Source: an uncultured Collinsella sp.
GTDB taxonomy: Bacteria > Actinomycetota > Coriobacteriia > Coriobacteriales > Coriobacteriaceae
Assembly (NCBI GenBank): GCA_900549455.1
Contig: UROM01000078.1
Coordinates: 1-8,228 of the forward strand
DNA length: 8,228 nt
Direction of reading: 5' to 3'
The position numbers were made by a program, and so were the translations under genes. This document shows positions 1 through 5,876 of the stretch, piece by piece; the first letter of the stretch is position 1; the number at the start of each line of letters is the position of its first letter. The notes under the pieces are model-generated. The model had not been told where the DNA came from and made no database searches. It saw nothing but the letters and a program-made list of their open reading frames with translations.

Positions 1-48
1 CGAGATGCTCAGGAGTCTCGTGGGCTCGGAGATGTGTATAAGAGACAG
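1..48 (+). other. Untrimmed Nextera i7-side sequencing adapter (artefact)
   Basis: This is not genomic. Positions 15-48 are the Illumina Nextera Read 2 transposase adapter, ending in the 19-bp mosaic end AGATGTGTATAAGAGACAG at 30-48. Positions 1-6 (CGAGAT) match the end of the P7 primer, and 7-14 (GCTCAGGA) sit exactly where the 8-base i7 index belongs; from memory this is index N704. Translating the adapter gives the familiar spurious peptide VGSEMCIRDS. Genomic sequence starts at 49. Confidence 0.98.
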
Positions 49-1112
49 TTATGGTAGGCACCGGCAAGGGCGCCGAAATGGGCGTTCTGTTCAAGAGCGC
101 CGAGGCGCTGGAGAACCTGCGCAGTGTGGGCACCGTGGTGCTCGACAAGACGGGCACCGTCACCCGCGGCAAGCCTGCCGTGACCGATATCGTGGTAGCC
201 ACGCGCACTGACGGCTCGCCCGCCATGAGCGAAAAGGCGCTGCTCAAGCTGGCCGCGGCGCTGGAGCGCTCAAGCGAGCACCCGCTGGCCGAGGCGATTA
301 TGGCCGAGTGCGAGGCGCGCGGAATTGTCGCGCGCATGGTCGAGGACTTTGCCGCCGTGCCCGGTCGTGGCGTTACGGCGCGCGAGGGGCAGAACACCAT
401 CGCCGCCGGTAACGTGCGCCTGATGAACGAGCTGGGCGTTACCGTGCCCGCGGGCCTTGCCGAACAGTTCGCCGCCGAAGGCAAGACGCCGCTGTTCTTT
501 GCCAAGAACGGCGAGCTTGCCGGCACCATTGCCGTGGCTGACGAGGTCAAGGAGACGAGCGCCGAGGCCATCGCCGCGCTCCGCAAGCTCGGCGTCGACG
601 TGCGCATGCTCACCGGCGACAACCGTGTGACGGCCGAAGCAATCGCCCGCCGCGTGGGACTGAACAGAGAGCAGGTCATCGCCGACGTCCTCCCCGCCGA
701 CAAGGAACGCCACGTGCGCGAACTGCAGGACGCGGGCGGCAAGGTCGCCATGGTGGGCGACGGCATCAACGACTCCCCCGCCCTGGCGCGCGCCGACGTG
801 GGCCTTGCTATCGGCACCGGCGCCGACATCGCCAAGGAAGGGGCAGATGTGGTGCTCATGCGCAGCGACCTCATGGACGTCGCCCGCGCCATCGAGCTTT
901 CGCGCGCCACGATTCGCAACATCAAGCAGGACCTGTTCTGGGCGCTGTTCTACAACGGCATCGGCATTCCGCTCGCCGCGGGCGTGTTCTTCCCCCTCAC
1001 CGGTTGGCAACTCTCGCCGATGTTTGGCGCCGCGGCCATGAGCCTGTCGAGTGTCTGCGTCGTAAGCAATGCGCTGCGCCTGAAATCCTTTAAGCCTAAA
1101 GTGGCAAAATAG
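49..1112 (+). CDS. copA: Copper-translocating P1B-type ATPase (CopA), C-terminal part, 5' truncated
   Basis: ATP-driven Cu+ exporter of the inner membrane; the visible 353 codons hold most of the catalytic cytoplasmic part and the last two membrane helices. Counting from the Met codon at 51, the phosphorylation motif DKTGT has its Asp at residue 32. The P1B hallmark His-Pro is at 77-78 (SSEHPLAEA), the hinge motif MLTGDN at 186-191 and GDGINDSPAL at 236-245. Cu+-type signatures follow in the membrane: Tyr-Asn in FYNGIGIPLAAG and Met...Ser-Ser in MSLSSVCVVSNAL. The ATG at 51 is not a start. It matches the internal IMVGTGKGAEMG segment of CopA, and TT at 49-50 fits the end of an Ile codon, so the N-terminal metal-binding domain, six helices and actuator domain lie beyond the contig edge. 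It leads a likely operon with the chaperone and CsoR genes. Family and metal are well supported; symbol by homology of motifs. Confidence 0.95.
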
Positions 1113-1138
1113 GCTCACCACTAAGTCCATTTAGAGCG

Positions 1139-1237
1139 GGTTTTCCAGGTGCCCGAGATTGGCCTGAAAGAGGAGCGACGCGTACTTTGGTACGCGAGCG
1201 ACGGTTTGAAGGTCAAGGTCGGGTGCCTGGGAAAGCC
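1139..1237 (+). repeat. Long imperfect hairpin filling the copA-chaperone gap
   Basis: The outer arms 1139-1156 and 1219-1237 pair almost continuously, with two G-T wobbles within the arm and one single-base bulge at 1231. A weaker stretch follows, with 1159-1165 pairing to 1210-1216. The tip is a perfect 7-bp stem, CGCGTAC (1179-1185) and GTACGCG (1190-1196), closed by a TTTG tetraloop. No T-run follows, so it is not a typical intrinsic terminator. It could be a structured RNA within the copper operon transcript (processing or stabilising element) or a small palindromic mobile repeat. The fold is read by eye. Confidence 0.75.
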
Positions 1238-1259
1238 GACACAACAGAGAGGAATACCC

Positions 1260-1481
1260 ATGCGTTATACAATCAAGACTTCCGGCCTCATGTGCGGCCA
1301 CTGCGACGCCACCGTCGAGACGGCGTTGCTCAACGTGGCCGGCGTGACCGACGCCGACGCCGATCACGAGACCCAGACCGTCCAGGTGGAGTGCGCCGAC
1401 ACCGTGACCGCCGAGCAGCTCGCCGCCGCTGTCGAGGCCGCGGGCGAGAAGTTCCACGCCCTGTCCGTAACCGCCGCGTAA
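1260..1481 (+). CDS. copZ: CopZ-like copper chaperone, single HMA domain
   Basis: A 73-residue cytosolic heavy-metal-associated (HMA) domain protein, the usual length for CopZ/Atx1-type Cu+ chaperones, which carry Cu+ to CopA. The metal loop is GLMCGHC with Cys12 and Cys15. The usual Met of GMxCxxC is Leu here and a Met sits next to it. The ending (EKFHALSVTAA) fits the final strand of the ferredoxin-like fold. The ATG at 1260 is chosen because GAGAGGA at 1247-1253 is a good Shine-Dalgarno at 6-nt spacing; the frame is open upstream to 1149, but that would run through the hairpin and add sequence foreign to the family. It lies between copA and csoR on the same strand, which supports the copper role. 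A mercury or other soft-metal role is less likely. Confidence 0.9.
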   Translation: MRYTIKTSGLMCGHCDATVETALLNVAGVTDADADHETQTVQVECADTVTAEQLAAAVEAAGEKFHALSVTAA

Positions 1482-1507
1482 CAGACGCTGTCTACTCAAT
1501 CCTCAGA

Positions 1508-1574
1508 AGTTGCGGTGAAATACGGACTGTTGTGCCGCCCTAGGCCTTTAAACGGTCCGTATTTCACCGCAACT
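1508..1574 (+). repeat. Perfect 20-bp inverted repeat between chaperone and csoR genes
   Basis: Positions 1508-1527 (AGTTGCGGTGAAATACGGAC) and 1555-1574 are exact reverse complements. Pairing continues inward for four more pairs (1528-1531 with 1551-1554, one of them a T-G wobble). The loop centre contains CCTAGG. No T-run follows on either strand, so it is probably not a simple terminator. Such a perfect long stem suggests a recently spread palindromic intergenic element; an operator role for a regulator is possible but unproven. Confidence 0.85.
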
Positions 1575-1616
1575 GACAGGGATATCCGAAAGATCGACCA
1601 GAAACGAGGACCCGCC

Positions 1617-1889
1617 ATGATGGCAGACCACAAATCGGTGACCCGCATGCTCAAGACGGCACGCGGCCAGATCGACGGCATCTTGCGGATGGTCGACGAG
1701 GACCGCTATTGCGTCGATATTTCCACGCAGCTCATGGCCACACAGGCACTCCTCGCGCGCATTAACGCCGACGTGCTCAAGGCGCATATCGAGGGCTGCG
1801 TGACTTCGGCAATCGAATCGGGCGACGAAGACCTCAAAGCCGCCAAGCTCGCCGAGATCGAACGCGTCGTCGACAAGCTCTCCAAGTAA
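1617..1889 (+). CDS. csoR: CsoR-family copper-sensing transcriptional repressor
   Basis: A 90-residue DUF156/CsoR-family protein, an all-helical DNA-binding repressor without a classical helix-turn-helix that releases its operator when Cu+ binds. The Cu+ ligands are all present with canonical spacing: Cys32 (DRYCVDI), His57 and Cys61 (AHIEGCV), i.e. C-x24-H-x3-C. The N-terminal signature MLKTARGQIDGILRMV is also typical. The Cys-His-Cys set favours the copper branch over nickel (RcnR/InrS), persulfide (CstR) or formaldehyde (FrmR) branches. Shine-Dalgarno GAGGA at 1606-1610 serves ATG 1617 (6 nt) or the next codon, ATG 1620 (9 nt); the two cannot be separated. It is last in the cluster, so repression would probably be autoregulatory from a promoter upstream of copA, outside the window. 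Confidence 0.93.
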   Translation: MMADHKSVTRMLKTARGQIDGILRMVDEDRYCVDISTQLMATQALLARINADVLKAHIEGCVTSAIESGDEDLKAAKLAEIERVVDKLSK

Positions 1890-1899
1890 TTGGGGCATT

Positions 1900-1980
1900 G
1901 GGGACAGACTTCTTTGCACCGTCTTGGTGTTCCGGGGACAGGTATGTTTGCACCACCTTGATGCAGATTAACCTGTCCCC
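1900..1980 (+). repeat. Short direct repeats plus GGGGACAGGT inverted repeat downstream of csoR
   Basis: Two copies of a 21-nt element, GGGGACAG-N6-TTTGCACC in pattern, start at 1900 and 1934. The second begins a perfect 10-bp inverted repeat, GGGGACAGGT (1934-1943) with ACCTGTCCCC (1971-1980), around a 27-nt centre. No T-run follows directly. It resembles the palindromic intergenic repeats I associate with Collinsella genomes. It fills most of the gap between csoR and the next gene. Confidence 0.75.
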
Positions 1981-2035
1981 CTTGCTCTAAATCGGGTATA
2001 AAGGCGTGCAGCATATCAAACGAAAGGCAATTTGC

Positions 2036-2509
2036 ATGAATGACTTTATGAAGGGTCGCAATGGCGCTGACGAGCTCACCATCGTAATGGGTTTTGCCGG
2101 CATCATCATCGCGATGATCGGATCGATAGCCCGCATCCAGTGGCTCAGCTGGATCGCCATCGCCGTCATCGTGATTGGTGTGCTGCGCGGCCTGTCCAAA
2201 AACATCGATGCACGTCGCAAGGAGAACGAGACCTTTGTCGCCGCGACCGCCAATGTTCCCGGCTTGGGCAAGTTCGTCGCCAGCTTGGGCGGCGGGGCCG
2301 CAGCGGCCAGCACTTCACGCGCGGCCGGCACCAGTAAGGAAGACTTTGAACGTGCCAAGCGCACGGCCAAGAAGATGTGGAAGGGTCGCAAGACCACGGC
2401 ATACCTCAAGTGCCCCAACTGCGGCCAGATGCTCTCCGTCCCCAAGGGCAAGGGCAAGATCCGCGTCACCTGCCCCAAGTGCCACGCCAAGATGGAAACG
2501 CGCTCGTAG
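2036..2509 (+). CDS. Small membrane protein with C-terminal zinc ribbon, function unknown
   Basis: A 157-residue protein. Two membrane helices lie near the N terminus, about residues 14-32 (LTIVMGFAGIIIAMIGSIA) and 37-50 (LSWIAIAVIVIGVL). A basic stretch (DARRKEN) and a Gly/Ala-rich linker follow, then a Lys/Arg-rich region and a four-Cys zinc ribbon: CPNC at 126-129 and CPKC at 146-149, separated by the basic loop VPKGKGKIRV. The layout matches a conserved but uncharacterised family in Gram-positive bacteria beginning with a GRxGxDEL-like motif; here GRNGADEL. The ribbon probably faces the cytosol and may bind nucleic acid or protein; this is inference. The ATG at 2036 is chosen over the in-frame ATG at 2006 because AAAGG (2023-2027) precedes it by 8 nt. 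It is set apart from csoR by repeats and ends at a strong terminator, so it is likely its own unit. Confidence 0.85.
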   Translation: MNDFMKGRNGADELTIVMGFAGIIIAMIGSIARIQWLSWIAIAVIVIGVLRGLSKNIDARRKENETFVAATANVPGLGKFVASLGGGAAAASTSRAAGTSKEDFERAKRTAKKMWKGRKTTAYLKCPNCGQMLSVPKGKGKIRVTCPKCHAKMETRS

Positions 2510-2531
2510 CCGCCACACCATAGGACAAAAT

Positions 2532-2569
2532 AAAAGCCGAGGCCTCGCACTGAGACCTCGGCTTTTTTT
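2532..2569 (+). terminator. Rho-independent terminator, probably bidirectional
   Basis: The stem is AAAAGCCGAGG (2532-2542) with CCTCGGCTTTT (2556-2566), extended inward by CTC/GAG after one mismatch, around a short loop. A run of seven T (2563-2569) follows on the + strand. The A-rich left flank gives a T-rich tail on the - strand, so it can also stop transcripts of the converging amidohydrolase gene. Confidence 0.93.
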
Positions 2570-2575
2570 GAATGT

Positions 2576-2598
2576 GACAAGGGGACCGTCCCTTTGTC
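2576..2598. repeat. Near-perfect 23-bp palindrome
   Basis: GACAAGGGGAC (2576-2586) and GTCCCTTTGTC (2588-2598) form a palindrome around a single central base, with one G-T wobble. It lies between the terminator and the 3' end of the amidohydrolase gene. It looks like another short intergenic repeat family rather than a terminator, since no T-run follows. Confidence 0.65.
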
Positions 2599-2617
2599 GC
2601 ATCGCCATATCGCGCGC

Positions 2618-3988
2618 TTACGCCACGCCGTCGCGGGCGAGCTCCTCGGCCAGCGCCTCGGCCGGCATGGCCATAATCGCGTCGAGCTCGGCGTCCACCT
2701 CGGGAATACGCTTCATCTTGAGCTTGTGCATCAGATCGCCACGGCACATCACGTGCATCGGCTCACGCAGCGCGCACAGGTCATCGAGCGGGTTCTTGCG
2801 CGTCACCAGGATATCGGCGGCCTTACCGCACTCGATCGTGCCGGTCTCGCCGCCCAGCCCCAGCAGCTCGGCATTGACCTGCGTGGCCGTATGCAGCGCG
2901 AAGGCGTTGCTCACACCCACGTACTTGGCAAAATAGGCCACCTCACGCCACATGTCGTACTGCGTCACGAACGGGCAGCTCGAGTCCGTGCCCAGGCCTA
3001 CCTTGATACCGGCTTTCAGCGCCGCACGAGCACTCTCGATAATGCCCGAGCACACGATGTCGCCGTTCTTCTTTTGCGTATCGGTCGAATGGGTCTTTTC
3101 CGGGTCGAGCAATACAAACGGCAGCGCCGGGCTGATGGTGCAGGTCACACTCGGCGCACGTCCCTCGAGCTGCGTACCCGCGGCGCCGCGGTACAGTTCC
3201 AGGATCTCGGGCGTCAACGGAGCGCCGTGCTCAATCGTGTCAACTCCGGCCTCAAGCGCGGCCTTCACGCCCTCGGTGCTCTCGACATGGGCCATAACCG
3301 GAAGGCCCATATCGTGTGCTGCCTTGCACGCCGCTGCGGCAACCTCCACCGGCATACGCAGCACACCCGGCTCGCCCACCTCAGTCGCATCGAACACGCC
3401 GCCCGTTACGAACAGTTTAATGACGTCGGCACCGCGCGCATACAGGTCGCGCACCTGTTCGGCTGCCTCGGCGGAACTGTTGGCCACCTGGGCGAACAAG
3501 CCCGCACCATGGCCGCCCGGCACCGTGACGCCCGTTCCCGGCGCCACCAGGCGAGGACCTTGATACTTACCGGCATCGATAGCATCGCGCACGGCAAGAT
3601 CGGCAAACAACGGGTCGCCCGCGCCGCGCACCGTGGTCACGCCGCTTGCCAGCTGTTGTTGGGCGCTGCCCTTAAGAATGTGGCGCACGATGGCGCGCCC
3701 CACGGGATTATCGAGCTTCTTCATCAGCGCGCCCGCATCGCCCGCCGAAACCGGCTTGCCCGAACCGCACAGATGTACATGCATATTGATGAGGCCCGGC
3801 ATGAGATACGCACCTGCCAGGTCGATGACCTCGGCACCTGCAGGCGCCTGCGCCACAGCACTCGGCCCCATCCACGTGATGACACCGCGCTCAACGACCA
3901 CGGCCATGTCGGGCTGCGGCTCCATATGTTCCGAACCATCCAGGACGGTCGCATTGATAAACAACGTGGAACGATCGGCAGACGCCAT
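2618..3988 (-). CDS. Metal-dependent amidohydrolase (imidazolonepropionase/prolidase-like)
   Basis: A 456-residue cytosolic hydrolase of the amidohydrolase superfamily (TIM barrel with a small beta-sandwich made from both ends). Metal-site residues are all visible: His70-x-His72 after strand 1 (PGLINMHVHL), Lys191 (ADVIKLFVTGG, the likely carboxylated bridging lysine), His234 (VMAHVES), His254 (TIEHGAPL) and Asp335 (GLGTDSSCP). The PGLIDxHxH-like entry and the C-terminal GTIECGKAADILV strand are typical. Relatives include Xaa-Pro/Xaa-Arg dipeptidases and imidazolonepropionase-like enzymes, but the substrate cannot be assigned from sequence. The start ATG at 3988 is chosen for the strong Shine-Dalgarno GGGAGGAG six nt upstream; the frame stays open to 4279 only by running through the repeat array. 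It converges on the zinc-ribbon gene and shares its terminator. Confidence 0.9.
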   Translation of the reverse strand: MASADRSTLFINATVLDGSEHMEPQPDMAVVVERGVITWMGPSAVAQAPAGAEVIDLAGAYLMPGLINMHVHLCGSGKPVSAGDAGALMKKLDNPVGRAIVRHILKGSAQQQLASGVTTVRGAGDPLFADLAVRDAIDAGKYQGPRLVAPGTGVTVPGGHGAGLFAQVANSSAEAAEQVRDLYARGADVIKLFVTGGVFDATEVGEPGVLRMPVEVAAAACKAAHDMGLPVMAHVESTEGVKAALEAGVDTIEHGAPLTPEILELYRGAAGTQLEGRAPSVTCTISPALPFVLLDPEKTHSTDTQKKNGDIVCSGIIESARAALKAGIKVGLGTDSSCPFVTQYDMWREVAYFAKYVGVSNAFALHTATQVNAELLGLGGETGTIECGKAADILVTRKNPLDDLCALREPMHVMCRGDLMHKLKMKRIPEVDAELDAIMAMPAEALAEELARDGVA

Positions 3989-4027
3989 ATCGAGCTCCTC
4001 CCTCACGATTAACTTGAACATTTGTCC

Positions 4028-4034
4028 ATTATTA
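4028..4034 (-). promoter_or_regulatory. Possible -10 box for the amidohydrolase gene
   Basis: On the - strand TAATAAT lies about 40 nt upstream of the ATG at 3988 in a locally AT-rich stretch. I see no convincing -35 box at the right distance, so this is only a candidate. Confidence 0.25.
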
Positions 4035-4139
4035 CCTAGCGCGACAGGGTTGCTGCGGACATATCGGCTAACGGGAGGAAGAAAAGGGCGTGAGGATGAA
4101 CAGACCAGTGCAGCGATGCTTCGGTCGTCCCAGCAAAAC

Positions 4140-4437
4140 GTCTTGATCTGTAACAAATAGACCGTCTTTAACCTTCCAAATGTTACAGATCGAGATCTTT
4201 CGACATCGCGTCCAACCTTTGTCTCAATCTGTAACAGTTGGGTCGAATTTTGGCCGTTAGATGTTACAGATCGAGACATTCTCCGGCCCCATCGTCAAAC
4301 GTCTAAATCTGTAACAGGTAGACAGGTTTTCGGCCTCTAGATGTTACAGATTGAGATCTTTTAGCGGTAGCCAACCTTCCGTCTTGATCTGTAACAGTTA
4401 GAAGGCCAAACGGTCCCTTGTTGTTACAGATCGAGAC
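4140..4437. repeat. Array A: four palindromic units, ~80-bp period
   Basis: Units lie at 4140-4196, 4221-4277, 4301-4357 and 4381-4437. Each is exactly 57 nt: a 16-nt left arm (consensus GTCTYRATCTGTAACA), a variable 25-nt centre, and a 16-nt right arm (consensus TGTTACAGATCGAGAC) that is the reverse complement of the left. Unit starts are 81, 80 and 80 bp apart and spacers are 23-24 nt. The core TCTGTAACA/TGTTACAGA is unchanged in all four. No T-run follows the arms. It lies in the gap between the amidohydrolase 5' end and the 3' end of the nuclease-like gene, whose stop codon is 9 bp beyond the last unit. Positions 3989-4139 hold nothing else I recognise. Confidence 0.93.
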
Positions 4438-4445
4438 GGTCCGCT

Positions 4446-5516
4446 TCAGTGCCCACACCACTGCCGTCTCCATTGTTCAGCCAAATCGGCCCGTCGCGGA
4501 ATACCCGCTAGCCTCATCTTTTCAGCCAGCTTCCCCGGGTTCTTGAGTTCATCAAACGTGAACCGAAGCACCTTGTGCCCGAGCATTGTCAGATGAGATT
4601 CCCGCTGACGCTCTGCCACGAACGGGTCGACCGACTCCCGACCCTCGCCGTTCTGCAAGGTATACTTCCCCTTTCCGTCGAGCTCGCCAATCACGCACGT
4701 CCCGTCCTCGAGCCTCCAAAAATAATCAACGCGAAACACTTGGCCCGAATCAAGCGGATCGCGAAACTCCACCTGCAACTCCGGAACCGGAAAGCCGTAT
4801 GCAATAAAGAATGCTCGGAACCGAGACTCGCCACCGTTTTCGGACAGCCCGTCCGCATGCGACGCAATCACCTGAGCTCTGCGATACCCTCGTCTGCCCT
4901 CGCAATCGGCCTGAAGCCGATTGCAGAGGTCGTCGCGCGACATGCCCTTCGCTCGCAGCGCAGAATCGGCGATCGCCAGACCATACGAAAACGGGGCGCG
5001 TAGCAGGCAATCCTCTACCGTGCGCCAAAACGGCGTCACCCGCACGCCGTCGACGCGCTCAAGCGCACCCGCCGTCTGCGGACGCAGCAGCCTATATCCC
5101 GTGCTCAACGCCACCGAACAACCCGTCTTGACCAAGTAACGCGGGCCGAGCAGATCATTCGGCACCCCCAGACCCCATATCAGCGCGGCGTCATATCCCC
5201 AAAACGCCCAATCGGGGTGAAACTCGGCAAGCCCCTTGATGGTCCACCTCGCTCGCTCCGGCGGCGTCAATGCATCCCATTCATGCTGAAAACAAAATAG
5301 GTGCGATTCGGGCTCCGCAATATCGTCTGTGCCCACATGACGCCGCAGCCACATAAGCTCGGCATTGTCGTGTGTCACAAGCAGCACGTCTTGTTCAGCC
5401 GCCACCGTGAGCCTGGCAAGCATCCTATTCCGCGCCAAGGTGTTACGTGTTGCATGCTTGTGTTTAAAAACGGTATTAGACACTTTCATCACCACCACAT
5501 CGGAGAAATGGGCCAT
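4446..5516 (-). CDS. AbiEi-like/DUF559-type protein with PD-(D/E)XK-like nuclease motif
   Basis: A 356-residue protein, function unproven. The C-terminal third resembles the Vsr-like DUF559 domain: Glu230 (ESRFRAF), Asp264 (FRVDYFW) and Glu278-x-Asp280-GKGKY (VIGELDGKGKY) fit a PD-(D/E)XK nuclease core. The middle, with ALIWGLGVP (111-119), the TPFWRTVEDCLL segment (161-172) and IADSALRAKG (182-191), matches actinobacterial proteins often annotated as AbiEi-family antitoxin-like. The N-terminal region of about 100 residues is basic at first and may bind DNA. No membrane segment or signal peptide is visible. No AbiEii-type nucleotidyltransferase partner is next to it, so it looks like an orphan. 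The start is uncertain: ATG 5516 (used), ATG 5489, or TTG 5540, none with a good Shine-Dalgarno. It lies between two palindrome arrays, its stop 9 bp from array A and its longest possible start 3 bp from array B, so any promoter would lie inside array B. Confidence 0.75.
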   Translation of the reverse strand: MAHFSDVVVMKVSNTVFKHKHATRNTLARNRMLARLTVAAEQDVLLVTHDNAELMWLRRHVGTDDIAEPESHLFCFQHEWDALTPPERARWTIKGLAEFHPDWAFWGYDAALIWGLGVPNDLLGPRYLVKTGCSVALSTGYRLLRPQTAGALERVDGVRVTPFWRTVEDCLLRAPFSYGLAIADSALRAKGMSRDDLCNRLQADCEGRRGYRRAQVIASHADGLSENGGESRFRAFFIAYGFPVPELQVEFRDPLDSGQVFRVDYFWRLEDGTCVIGELDGKGKYTLQNGEGRESVDPFVAERQRESHLTMLGHKVLRFTFDELKNPGKLAEKMRLAGIPRRADLAEQWRRQWCGH

Positions 5517-5542
5517 CGCCGCTGTTGCCGCCGCTGACAAAT

Positions 5543-5839
5543 GTCTTGATCTGTAACAGGAAAACAGTCTTTGAGCCTCTAGTTGTTACAGAACAAGATC
5601 TTTCGGTACCGCGTCCAACCTTTGTCTCAATCTGTAACAGTTAGACCGAATTTTGGCCTGCAGATGTTACAGATTGAGACATTCCCCTGCCAGGTTCCAA
5701 ACGTCTCGATCTGTAACAGTTGGACGTTCTCCAGGCCCCTAAACGTTACAGATTTAGACAAACCAGCGGCGCCCAAGCGTTCCTCTCGATCTGTAACAGT
5801 TAGACGTTCTCCAGACCCCCAAACGTTACAGATCAAGAC
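5543..5839. repeat. Array B: four palindromic units, ~80-bp period
   Basis: Units lie at 5543-5599, 5624-5680, 5703-5759 and 5783-5839, each 57 nt with the same 16-25-16 layout as array A and starts 81, 79 and 80 bp apart. The unit at 5624 has a perfect 16-bp stem in which a CAAT/ATTG pair replaces the GATC seen elsewhere, a paired change that keeps the stem. The units at 5703 and 5783 share nearly the same centre (GACGTTCTCCAG) and look like a tandem duplication. The unit at 5543 has a decayed right arm. Units and spacers correspond in order to those of array A. It covers the region upstream of the nuclease-like gene and reaches to about 40 bp from the stop of the next gene. Confidence 0.93.
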
Positions 5840-5876
5840 AAAAAGGCAGAAGGCAAGGCGGGCGACAGCCCATCCC

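Noticed and set aside
5..211. Open frame starting in the left adapter
   Set aside because: Its first residues are translated Nextera adapter, and the remainder is out of frame with the well-supported copA reading frame.
270..1130. - strand open frame antisense to copA
   Set aside because: Shadow frame: copA motifs are intact on the + strand, and the antisense product is low-complexity with no start signal.
1508..1574. Intrinsic terminator between the chaperone and csoR genes
   Set aside because: The stem is long enough, but no T-run follows on either strand.
2594..4012. Large + strand open frame antisense to the amidohydrolase
   Set aside because: The - strand frame has every catalytic residue of its family and a strong Shine-Dalgarno. 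The + frame is His/Arg-rich, lacks domains, and is the usual shadow in GC-rich DNA.
3989..4279. N-terminal extension of the amidohydrolase
   Set aside because: The frame stays open by chance through the array. The strong Shine-Dalgarno at the ATG at 3988 and the family length both support the shorter protein.
4140..4437. Array units as terminators of the nuclease-like gene
   Set aside because: None of the arms is followed by a T-run on the - strand, and four terminators at a fixed period would be odd.
4140..5839. CRISPR array
   Set aside because: Each unit is itself a 57-nt palindrome with a variable centre, the spacers are conserved between the two arrays rather than unique, and no cas gene is present.
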